NCBI GenBank assembly: GCA_902564695.1
Contig: CACFCB010000001.1
Span: forward strand, 124,001 to 188,000
Reading direction: 5' to 3'
Source of the DNA: an uncultured Prochlorococcus sp.
Lineage (GTDB): Bacteria > Cyanobacteriota > Cyanobacteriia > PCC-6307 > Cyanobiaceae
Length of the DNA: 64,000 nt
Numbering within the stretch: the first letter of the stretch is position 1; each line of letters opens with the position of its first letter. Position numbers and translations under genes: made by a program. The notes beneath the pieces were generated by a model. The model saw nothing but the letters and a program-made list of their open reading frames with translations. It made no database searches and had not been told where the DNA came from. Shown piece after piece: positions 1-8,868 of this stretch.

Positions 1-792
1 TACACTTTTGCCTGTCCTCCAGCTAAGAATTTCTTCTTCAGTGCTTAATTGAAAAGATGGAAGATGTTTTAAAAAAAATTTAGGATTAAGGATTCTAGGT
101 TTCTTATTATCCGGATAAAATTCTGCTTTTTCTGGAAGTTGAACTGAGTCATTTTCTTGGAAACTATATGCTTTTATTCGGCGTAATTTTTTTAAATAAG
201 CACCACATCCAACTTTGTTTCCAATATCTCTAGCCATTGATCTAATATATGTTCCTGAAGAACAATCGATATGAATTTCTAATTCACCTTGAGTTTGCGA
301 CCAGCTTATTAAATTTAATTTATTTATTGTAATTTTTTTTGGAGCTAAATCAAACTTCTCACCTCTTCTTGCTTTCTTATATGCTCTTTCTCCTTTAACA
401 TGAACACTTGAAAAAATAGGAGGCTTCTGTAATATTTCACCTCTAAAATTATCTAATAAATTATTTAACTTATGTATACTAATATTTGGCCAACTCATGG
501 ACTTTGTTATTTCTCCTTGCATATCATCTGTATTTGTAGAGATGCCTAACTTAATGATTCCTTTATAAGCTTTAGAGCCTTTTAAGTATGAAATTAATCT
601 TGTCGCATTACCTACTGCTATTGGAAGAACACCCGTGACTGAAGGGTCAAGAGTACCTCCATGCCCAATTTTTTTTATACCGTATACTTTCCTTAGCCTA
701 TTTACACAATCATGGGATGTAAGCCCCATAGGCTTATCAATGACAACAAATCCAAAAGGTTTTTTCAAAATTAATTTTGTAGGTTTAATCAC
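1..792 (-). CDS. truB: tRNA pseudouridine synthase B (3' end beyond window edge)
   Basis: Reverse strand reads VIKPTKLILKKPFGFVVIDKPMGLTSHDCVNRLRKVYGIKKIGHGGTLDPSVTGVLPIAVGNATRLISYLKG, with TruB motifs (DKPxGxTSHD, GHGGTLDPxxTGVLP). GTG start near 792; runs off the window start. Confidence 0.93.
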   Translation of the reverse strand, partial: MIKPTKLILKKPFGFVVIDKPMGLTSHDCVNRLRKVYGIKKIGHGGTLDPSVTGVLPIAVGNATRLISYLKGSKAYKGIIKLGISTNTDDMQGEITKSMSWPNISIHKLNNLLDNFRGEILQKPPIFSSVHVKGERAYKKARRGEKFDLAPKKITINKLNLISWSQTQGELEIHIDCSSGTYIRSMARDIGNKVGCGAYLKKLRRIKAYSFQENDSVQLPEKAEFYPDNKKPRILNPKFFLKHLPSFQLSTEEEILSWRTGKSV

Positions 793-843
793 ACATAAAA
801 AGATTGTTCAAGTAACCCTGAACATATAAAGTTATAACTCAGT

Positions 844-1611
844 GTGTTCACTGGGCCAAATAATATGAACAATATAGATCTAAGTATTTCTGACTTCCTT
901 CAAGATGGCTTTAATTTAAGAAATCATCTAATTAATTTTCTCGGTATTAATAATGATCAATTAGATCAGAGGTTAATTAAAGGTATTGATGATTTAGCAG
1001 GTCTGCATCCAGGTTCATTTACTAAAGATGATGCTGGAGATTTTTATGAAGAAAAAGTAGGAGATGCTCATTTAATAGATCTAGCATCTTGGCATTTAAA
1101 TAGCTCGAATTACATTGCCGACACACTTCGTCTGCAGCAGAAATTTGCTTATGGAAAAGTTTTAGACTTTGGTGGAGGTATTGGGACTCATGCTTTAGCT
1201 GCAACTGCTATGTCTTGTGTTGAACATGTTTGGTTTGTGGATCTCAACCCTCAAAATAGAAATTTTGTACAGCAACGGGCTAAGCAATTAGGAGTAGAAG
1301 ATCAAATCTCATTTTATAGAGACTTAGACAGTACATCTAACGAGAAATTTGACTCTATTATTTGTCTTGATGTTCTTGAGCATCTTCCTGATCCATCAAA
1401 TCAAATTGAGATTTTCCTGGAAAAATTAAATCCTGATGGAGTAGCTCTGATGAATTGGTATTTTTATAAAGGTAAAAATGGAGAATATCCTTTTCATTTT
1501 GATGATCCTGATATGATCGCGAAATTTTTTTCTACCTTGCAGTTAAACTTTTTAGAAGTTTTTCACCCTTTTTTAATTACAACTCGAGCTTATAAGCCTT
1601 TAAAAAAATAA
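844..1611 (+). CDS. class I SAM-dependent methyltransferase
   Basis: ORF with VLDFGGGIGTHALAA (motif I) and ICLDVLEHLPDP. Start may be the ATG near 867. Confidence 0.8.
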   Translation: MFTGPNNMNNIDLSISDFLQDGFNLRNHLINFLGINNDQLDQRLIKGIDDLAGLHPGSFTKDDAGDFYEEKVGDAHLIDLASWHLNSSNYIADTLRLQQKFAYGKVLDFGGGIGTHALAATAMSCVEHVWFVDLNPQNRNFVQQRAKQLGVEDQISFYRDLDSTSNEKFDSIICLDVLEHLPDPSNQIEIFLEKLNPDGVALMNWYFYKGKNGEYPFHFDDPDMIAKFFSTLQLNFLEVFHPFLITTRAYKPLKK

Positions 1612-1618
1612 TTTTTAA

Positions 1619-1891
1619 TTATAAAGATTGAGCGCTGGATATATTTATTCTTTTTCTATTCCTTAGGCCTCTACGAATACTTTCAAAATGCACTAAACCA
1701 TCAGTTAGGGCAAAAAGAGTATCATCTTTGCCTCTGCCAACATTAATTCCTGGAAGGATAGATGTCCCTCTCTGCCTAATTAAAATAGATCCAGCTGTGA
1801 CTTTCTCACCACCGTAGGCTTTTACACCAAGCCTTTTGGAGTTTGAATCCCGACCATTTCTAGTTGATCCGGTTCCTTTTTTATGAGCCAT
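1619..1891 (-). CDS. rpmA: 50S ribosomal protein L27
   Basis: [31 protein letters not shown]. Confidence 0.98.
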   Translation of the reverse strand: MAHKKGTGSTRNGRDSNSKRLGVKAYGGEKVTAGSILIRQRGTSILPGINVGRGKDDTLFALTDGLVHFESIRRGLRNRKRINISSAQSL

Positions 1892-1915
1892 GGATTATTT
1901 ATTTTGAAAATTTAT

Positions 1916-2344
1916 TTATTTTGATTCTACTTTACTAGAAGATGTATTGGGATCTTTTGATTCTTTTGTTTTTTTACTTTTTGTTCCAACTGAGATTGAT
2001 TGAACTAAAACCCTAGTTAGCTCTTGACGATGTCCATTTTTTCTTCGTGTCTTTTTCTTTGGACGCATCTTATATACAATGATCTTTGGACCTCTTCTAT
2101 GTTCTAGAACTTTTACTTCTACTTTTGCATCTTTAATATAAGGTTTTCCAAGTTTTAAATCTTTACCGTCGTTAATTAGAAGAACTTTGTCAATAGTCAA
2201 AACATCATTAACTTCTGCATTACATCTATCAATATCGTAATAGCGGTTGGGCTCAAGCCAAAATTGTTGACCTGAGGCTTCAACTATTGCATAAGTATCA
2301 GCTTTGAGAGTCTCCTTTTTTGGAGATGATGTCTTATCAGCCAT
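1916..2344 (-). CDS. rplU: 50S ribosomal protein L21
   Basis: YAIVEASGQQFWLEPNRYYDIDR...VYKMRPKKKTRRKNGHRQELTRV. Confidence 0.97.
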   Translation of the reverse strand: MADKTSSPKKETLKADTYAIVEASGQQFWLEPNRYYDIDRCNAEVNDVLTIDKVLLINDGKDLKLGKPYIKDAKVEVKVLEHRRGPKIIVYKMRPKKKTRRKNGHRQELTRVLVQSISVGTKSKKTKESKDPNTSSSKVESK

Positions 2345-2529
2345 GATGAATATGACACGTTAAGGCTCGATATTATTGGTAATAGGAGTTTTTACTTCCT
2401 TGTTACTAATAAAAAATCGATTAAGCCCTAAAACGTAATCGAAAAACAAACTAACATCTTCGCCTTTTGGTGGTTATTTAGTCAAGATTAAATAAGGTCA
2501 CATTTACTTTCGTTTTTTGGAGGTTTTAA

Positions 2530-2850
2530 ATGAATGCTAGGAAAACATATATTCTAAAGCTTTATGTTGCTGGGAACACACCAAACTCAATGAGGGCCTT
2601 GAAAACTTTGAGGGAAATCTTAGAAAGTGAATTTAAAGGGGTCTATGCACTTAAAGTTATTGATGTTTTAAAAAACCCTCAATTAGCTGAGGAAGATAAA
2701 ATACTTGCCACTCCAACTTTGGCTAAAATTTTACCTCCCCCTGTTAGAAGAATAATTGGCGATCTGTCTGACAGAGAAAAGGTTTTGATTGGCTTGGACC
2801 TTTTATATGATGAATTGTCTGATCAAGAAATGTTTTATTCTTCTGATTAA
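2530..2850 (+). CDS. kaiB: circadian clock protein KaiB
   Basis: [26 protein letters not shown]...[22 protein letters not shown]. Confidence 0.98.
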   Translation: MNARKTYILKLYVAGNTPNSMRALKTLREILESEFKGVYALKVIDVLKNPQLAEEDKILATPTLAKILPPPVRRIIGDLSDREKVLIGLDLLYDELSDQEMFYSSD

Positions 2851-2985
2851 TAATGAGAGTATGAGGACAAGAAGTAAATGAATTCTTAAATCCAACCGAT
2901 AACTAAGCTATTTGCACTGATTTTTCATTATGTTTTATCTATAAGAACTTTAAGCGTTCTTTTAATTAAAAAGATTCGAGTAAAA

Positions 2986-4485
2986 ATGCAGGTTCAAAAA
3001 CTCCCCACTGGCATTGAGGGTTTTGATGATATTTGTCATGGTGGATTACCAAATGCTCGGAGCACTCTAGTCAGCGGTACATCTGGGACAGGTAAAACAG
3101 TATTTTCTCTACAATATCTTCATCATGGAATATGTAATTATGATGAACCAGGCGTTTTTGTAACTTTTGAAGAATCGCCTTTAGATATTATTAGAAATGC
3201 TGCAAGTTTTGGATGGGACTTGCAAGGATTAATTGATCAAAATAAACTTTTTATTTTAGATGCCTCTCCAGATCCTGATGGGCAAGATGTTGCTGGAAGT
3301 TTTGATTTATCAGGTTTAATTGAGAGGATTAGTTATGCGATTAGGAAGTTCAAAGCTAGAAGAGTTGCTATAGATTCCATGACAGCAGTTTTCCAACAAT
3401 ATGATGCTATTTATGTTGTTAGAAGAGAGATATTCCGATTGATAGCAAGACTCAAAGAAATAGGGGTTACTACTGTTATGACAACTGAAAGAATAGATGA
3501 ATATGGTCCAATTGCTAGATATGGAGTTGAAGAATTTGTGTCTGATAACGTAGTTATTTTGAGGAATGTTTTAGAGGCTGAAAAAAGGAGAAGAACCGTT
3601 GAAATTTTAAAATTAAGAGGAACTACTCATATGAAAGGAGAATTTCCATTTACTATGGGATCTCAGGGGATAATTGCGTTTCCTTTGGGCGCAATGAGGT
3701 TAACTCAGAGATCTTCCAATATTCGCATAAGTTCTGGGGTCCCAGATCTCGATGAAATGTGTGGAGGGGGATTTTTTCAAGATTCAATTATTCTTGCTAC
3801 TGGTGCAACTGGAACCGGAAAAACAATGTTAGTTTCTAAGTTTGTTGAGGATGCCTATTTACACAAAGAAAGAGCAATCCTTTTTGCTTACGAAGAATCA
3901 CGTGCACAATTGCTTCGTAATGCAACTAGTTGGGGGATTGATTTTGAAAAGATGGAAGCCGAGGGGTTATTGAAAATTATTTGTGCTTATCCAGAATCAA
4001 CTGGATTGGAAGATCACTTGCAAATTATTAAGTCAGAGATTGTAGAATATAAACCTTCAAGAATGGCAATAGATTCTTTGTCGGCATTAGCTAGAGGTGT
4101 AAGTTTGAATGCATTTAGACAGTTTGTTATTGGAGTAACGGGTTATGCAAAACAGGAAGAAATAGCAGGATTTTTTACTAATACTGCAGAAGAATTTATG
4201 GGAAGTCACTCAATTACTGATTCTCATATATCTACAATCACTGATACTATTTTGCTTTTACAATATGTAGAAATTAGAGGCGAAATGGCAAGAGCAATAA
4301 ATGTATTTAAGATGCGTGGATCCTGGCATGACAAGAGGATACGTGAGTATATTATTACAAATGAAGGTCCACAAATAAAAGATTCATTCTCTAATTTTGA
4401 GCAGATATTTAGTGGTGCTCCTCATCGTATAAATCCTGAAGAGCAGATGCCTGGAGTATTTAAAAGTATTCAAAAAAATGAATAA
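2986..4485 (+). CDS. kaiC: circadian clock ATPase/kinase KaiC
   Basis: Duplicated RecA-like domains with two Walker A motifs (GTSGTGKT, GATGTGKT) and SITDSHISTITDTILLLQYVEIRGEM around the CII autophosphorylation sites. Confidence 0.98.
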   Translation: MQVQKLPTGIEGFDDICHGGLPNARSTLVSGTSGTGKTVFSLQYLHHGICNYDEPGVFVTFEESPLDIIRNAASFGWDLQGLIDQNKLFILDASPDPDGQDVAGSFDLSGLIERISYAIRKFKARRVAIDSMTAVFQQYDAIYVVRREIFRLIARLKEIGVTTVMTTERIDEYGPIARYGVEEFVSDNVVILRNVLEAEKRRRTVEILKLRGTTHMKGEFPFTMGSQGIIAFPLGAMRLTQRSSNIRISSGVPDLDEMCGGGFFQDSIILATGATGTGKTMLVSKFVEDAYLHKERAILFAYEESRAQLLRNATSWGIDFEKMEAEGLLKIICAYPESTGLEDHLQIIKSEIVEYKPSRMAIDSLSALARGVSLNAFRQFVIGVTGYAKQEEIAGFFTNTAEEFMGSHSITDSHISTITDTILLLQYVEIRGEMARAINVFKMRGSWHDKRIREYIITNEGPQIKDSFSNFEQIFSGAPHRINPEEQMPGVFKSIQKNE

Positions 4486-4490
4486 AGTTT

Positions 4491-6560
4491 TTATTTAACT
4501 AACGATTTATCATTCTCCATTTCCCAGTTTTTTCTGGCAGATTTTAGTAATAATTGATCTGCATCTGAGTCTTCAAGAGGAAGCTCAAACCAGAAAGTTG
4601 TACCAATATTTGGCTCGCTGGCCATTCTGATTTCACTTCCGTGTTTTTCAACAATACCTTTAACAATAGACAGACCTAATCCAGTACCAACTTCAGTATG
4701 CACAGCATCTTCTACCCTATAAAAACGTTCAAATATTCTTTGTTGATCTATTTCAGATATTCCACATCCTGTGTCTGAAACCTCCAGTCTTAATTTAGGC
4801 ATAGGAGATAGTATCTCGCAATGAGGGGCCTTGTTGTCCTGATCAACAGGAGAAGCAACGCATATGTCTGGCCATGTATAAGCCTTTAAATTTATCGTTC
4901 CCCCTTCCTGACTAAATTTAAGTGCATTTCCAACCAGGTTGTCCAAAACCTGAAGTAGCATATCCCAGTTGCCTAAAACAAAAGGCAGATTGTTTTCTAG
5001 GCTTAAGGTTAGCTTAACTTTTCTATCTTCAGCATTTAGTTTATAGTTTCTCAGTGTTTGTTCTATTGCTTCTTTTATACTTAGAGCTTCTAATTGTATT
5101 GTTCTACCAGATTCGAGCTTGGATAGATCAAGAACATCATTTACCAACCTAGTGAGCCTATCTGTTTCTGAATTAGCAACACCTAGAAATTCTTTTTGCT
5201 CATCTTTTGTAAGTTGTTCGCCCAAATCATATAATGTTTCTACGTAGCTTTTTATATTAAATAATGGTGTTCTTAACTCATGAGAAACATTACTAATAAA
5301 TCTTTTTTGTGCTGCATTTAATTGCACTTCTCTAGTTAGATCCTGGACCGTAACAGCAATGCCTTTGATGTTTTCTCCAGTTGTGTCCCTAACGGATTTT
5401 AGAACTATTCGAAGTGTTCTTGGAGGCTCTTCAAGATTACATTGCAGGTCCTCACTATCACCAAAATTATTCAACAGGGAAGTTATGGGTGTTTCTAATT
5501 CTTTTATAAGTAAATCAGGAAGTTGATTTAAAAGATTTTGGCCTTCAAGATTTCTCCCTTCCCAGCGAAAAAGTCTTCTAGCAGTGGGATTAACAAGTAC
5601 GATGTTTCCTTGTTCATCAATAAGAAGAGCACCATCTGCCATAGTCGCTATTAGGGACTCCTGCTTAACTTGAGCAGCTTTTAATTCTTCAATATTTGCG
5701 GCATCGTAATCTTCTAATTTTGATGCCATTGCGTTAAATCCATTTAATAGTTCTCCAAGTTCTCCACTCATGGGGAGATCAACTCTTGATTTGAAATTTC
5801 CTTTAGCAATTTCTCTGACTCCATTAACTAACTCTCTTATGGGACGAGTAATTGTTAAAGCATTAAAAACAGCACCAATTATTACTAAAACCCAAATAGA
5901 AATAAATACAGCCACAGTAATTTCTCTTGTTAATGCTGCTGTTGCAAGTGCTTTTTTATTAGGTGTTACTCCTAAGGCTAATGCCCCTAAATATTCTCCC
6001 TTCCAAAGCATGGGGACAAAAACATCAGTTACTTGACCTTGTGGTGTTGAATGCTGCCTTACTAATGGGAATTGGGGTTGTTTTTTTAGTTCAACAGGTA
6101 ATTGAAGTTTTCTTTTTAGTTGTAATGCACCTTCATTATCAGGCTCAGAAGTTGTTGCACTTACAGGTATGCCTAGTTTTACAAAACCATCTGGATCGGT
6201 GAAGAAAATGTATCTTAAATTCCTACTTGAACGCCAGAATTTCTCCGCAACATTAAAAAGTTCTCTTGTTTGATTATTTGCAACTAATTCTGTAACGTTT
6301 CCTGATAATAATAATCCTAAATCTCTTGCATATCTTGTATCGTTCATTCCCGCATCTCTTTGTATGCTACTTAAAGAGAAAAATGTTATTAGTGTCATGA
6401 TAAAACTTACCACTAACGTTCCTATAGCAAGCAGCTTGGATCTTAAATTGAATCTTGACCACCATGAATTTATTTTTTCTGACAAGATTGAATTCCTTGT
6501 GAAAACCTCTTCCGATTGCTGTGAAGGAGTTTTATTTAAATTTGAATTTGAATTGTTCAT
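4491..6560 (-). CDS. nblS: two-component sensor histidine kinase, NblS/Hik33 type
   Basis: TM regions, HAMP, PAS, FISNVSHELRTPL H-box, N/G boxes (DNLVGNALKFS, DTGCGI, GTGLGLSIVKGIVEKHG). Confidence 0.9.
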   Translation of the reverse strand: MNNSNSNLNKTPSQQSEEVFTRNSILSEKINSWWSRFNLRSKLLAIGTLVVSFIMTLITFFSLSSIQRDAGMNDTRYARDLGLLLSGNVTELVANNQTRELFNVAEKFWRSSRNLRYIFFTDPDGFVKLGIPVSATTSEPDNEGALQLKRKLQLPVELKKQPQFPLVRQHSTPQGQVTDVFVPMLWKGEYLGALALGVTPNKKALATAALTREITVAVFISIWVLVIIGAVFNALTITRPIRELVNGVREIAKGNFKSRVDLPMSGELGELLNGFNAMASKLEDYDAANIEELKAAQVKQESLIATMADGALLIDEQGNIVLVNPTARRLFRWEGRNLEGQNLLNQLPDLLIKELETPITSLLNNFGDSEDLQCNLEEPPRTLRIVLKSVRDTTGENIKGIAVTVQDLTREVQLNAAQKRFISNVSHELRTPLFNIKSYVETLYDLGEQLTKDEQKEFLGVANSETDRLTRLVNDVLDLSKLESGRTIQLEALSIKEAIEQTLRNYKLNAEDRKVKLTLSLENNLPFVLGNWDMLLQVLDNLVGNALKFSQEGGTINLKAYTWPDICVASPVDQDNKAPHCEILSPMPKLRLEVSDTGCGISEIDQQRIFERFYRVEDAVHTEVGTGLGLSIVKGIVEKHGSEIRMASEPNIGTTFWFELPLEDSDADQLLLKSARKNWEMENDKSLVK

Positions 6561-6571
6561 TAATAGTCTAG

Positions 6572-7891
6572 CTAGTCAATTATTTCCCTGACCTGGTAAC
6601 CAATATCTTTTCGAAATTGCATGCCTTCAAAATTGATTTTTTCTAGACTTTTGTAGGCTAAGTTAAAAGCATCCTCGAAGCTTTCTCCTTGAGTAACTAC
6701 AGAAAGAACCCTTCCGCCAGATGTAATTATATTGTCAAATTTATCTCTCGCGGTCCCAGCATGAAATACTTGAAGTAAAGAATTAGATTCAATATTGATG
6801 TTGATTTTGTCTCCTGTTTGAAGGGTCTTCGGATATCCCTTGGATGCTACAACAATGCAGGCACTGCAATGATTTTTAAAAGAAAGTTTTGGAGCCTTTT
6901 CTAGCTCTCCACGAGCGCATGCAAAAATTACAGATGCTAATTCATCACCCATTAATGGCATTAAGGCTTGACATTCTGGATCACCAAAGCGGCAATTAAA
7001 TTCAATAACTTTTGGTCCTGACGATGTGAGCATTAAGCCCGCATAAATAACCCCAATATATTTTATGCCCTTTTTCTTTAAACCTTTTAAAGTTGGTAAA
7101 AGGATTAGCTCAGTTAAGTCTTGAAGATCTTTTTGGTTGATTAGCGGTGCTGGGGCATAGGCTCCCATCCCTCCAGTATTGGGCCCATTATCTCCATCAA
7201 GCAATCTTTTGTGATCCTGTGCTGGAGGGAGGACAATTAATTTTTCTCCGTCACAAAGTGCAAAAATTGAAACCTCTGGTCCTTCAATTTTTTCTTCAAG
7301 GATGACTTTATTGCTTGCAGAACCAAATTTTCCAGAAAAAGCTTCTTTGATTGCATCCTTTGATTGTTCAATTGTTTCGCAAACAGTTACACCTTTCCCT
7401 GCTGCAAGACCGTCTGCTTTTACTACAAGAGGCTGACCAACACTGTTAAGAATATTTAGAGCTTCTTCTTGCGAATTGCTAGCCCAGTAATTAGCAGTTG
7501 GAATGTTGTTTTCAAGCATTAGAGTTTTTGCCCAGTCTTTACTTGCTTCAAGTTGCGCTCCTTCTTTACCTGGACCAAAAACAGTGAATCCTTTTTCCCG
7601 CAATCGATTTGCTAAGCCTTGGGCTAAAGGATCTTCAGGGCCGATGATTACTAAATCAATCTTTAGTCTTTGACACTCAAAAATAATTGAATCTTGATTG
7701 GCTGATTTAGGTTTTATACGAAAACATTTTGAGTAGCTATTGGTACCTCCATTTCCTGGGCAAACATATATTTGTTCAATCGATTTGTTTTTTGACAGAG
7801 CCCAAGCGATAGAGTTTTCTCTACCACCACCTCCAATTATTAATATTCTTTTTAACTCTGATAGTTCTTTAAGTTGTTGATTCTTTGTCAT
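6572..7891 (-). CDS. purD: phosphoribosylamine--glycine ligase
   Basis: ILIIGGGGRENSIAWAL, VVKADGLAAGKGVTVC, GMGAYAPAP, EFNCRFGDPECQ. Confidence 0.97.
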   Translation of the reverse strand: MTKNQQLKELSELKRILIIGGGGRENSIAWALSKNKSIEQIYVCPGNGGTNSYSKCFRIKPKSANQDSIIFECQRLKIDLVIIGPEDPLAQGLANRLREKGFTVFGPGKEGAQLEASKDWAKTLMLENNIPTANYWASNSQEEALNILNSVGQPLVVKADGLAAGKGVTVCETIEQSKDAIKEAFSGKFGSASNKVILEEKIEGPEVSIFALCDGEKLIVLPPAQDHKRLLDGDNGPNTGGMGAYAPAPLINQKDLQDLTELILLPTLKGLKKKGIKYIGVIYAGLMLTSSGPKVIEFNCRFGDPECQALMPLMGDELASVIFACARGELEKAPKLSFKNHCSACIVVASKGYPKTLQTGDKININIESNSLLQVFHAGTARDKFDNIITSGGRVLSVVTQGESFEDAFNLAYKSLEKINFEGMQFRKDIGYQVREIID

Positions 7892-8078
7892 AGATTTTGA
7901 TTCTTAAATTAAAAAAAATTGTTTTAGCTGATCTTTAAGTACCTTTTACTTATAGTTAATAAATTGTGTTTGGTAAAAAGAGTTAAGTTGTTTAAATTAT
8001 TTTTAAAATAAATTTGTTTTGTTTCAGGTGATTTTTTTAGCATTGTGTATTTATACTAATTCAATATGAGAGGCATTT

Positions 8079-8813
8079 ATGAATCATATCCAAGGATCGC
8101 TCATTTATGAAGGCAAAGCAAAAAGAATTTTTGCATGTGAAAATCCAGATCTGGTTTTAATAGAGTTCAAAAATGATGCAACAGCTTTTAATGCGAAAAA
8201 GCGCTCAGAGATAGAGGGGAAAGGAAGTTTGAATTGCAAAATATCTGCTTCTCTTTTTAAATTGCTTGAATCTAATGGAATCCCTACACACTTTTTAGAA
8301 CTACACTCAGAAACTTTTATGATTGCGGATAAAATCAACGTGATCCCATTGGAAGTTGTTATTCGAAATATTGCTACAGGCTCATTATGTAGAGAGACTC
8401 CAATTAATCAAGGAACAATATTAAATCCTCCACTTCTTGATTTGTATTACAAAGATGATGAATTGGGAGATCCTATACTCACAGAAGGAAGATTAAAATT
8501 ACTCAATATTGTAGATAATATTCAGATGGATGAGATTGAGATGATGACTAGAAGTGTAAATAATATTTTAAAAGAATATTTTGACTCACTAGATCTGTTA
8601 TTGGTTGACTTCAAGTTAGAATTTGGCACTAACTCTTCAGGGACAATAGTGGTAGCTGATGAAATAAGTCCTGATAATTGTAGGTTTTGGGATAAAAAAA
8701 ATTCCGATCCTAAACAGCGAATCCTTGACAAAGATCGTTTTCGGCAAGATCTTGGAGGGGTGTTAGATGCCTATGAGGAGATTTTGAAACGTATAGAAAA
8801 AGGCCCTTCATAA
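8079..8813 (+). CDS. purC: phosphoribosylaminoimidazole-succinocarboxamide synthase
   Basis: [48 protein letters not shown]. Confidence 0.97.
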   Translation: MNHIQGSLIYEGKAKRIFACENPDLVLIEFKNDATAFNAKKRSEIEGKGSLNCKISASLFKLLESNGIPTHFLELHSETFMIADKINVIPLEVVIRNIATGSLCRETPINQGTILNPPLLDLYYKDDELGDPILTEGRLKLLNIVDNIQMDEIEMMTRSVNNILKEYFDSLDLLLVDFKLEFGTNSSGTIVVADEISPDNCRFWDKKNSDPKQRILDKDRFRQDLGGVLDAYEEILKRIEKGPS

Positions 8814-8868
8814 TTCTATGTAAGAAAATTATTCTCAGCGAAGAACTCCATTATTTAACTGATCAACT

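Noticed and set aside
635-829. ORF 635..829 (+)
   Set aside because: Antisense to truB, whose conserved motifs are clear on the minus strand.
5770-6202. Antisense ORFs inside nblS (5770..6036, 5963..6202)
   Set aside because: Fully inside a strongly supported kinase gene on the other strand; low-complexity translations with no recognisable domain.
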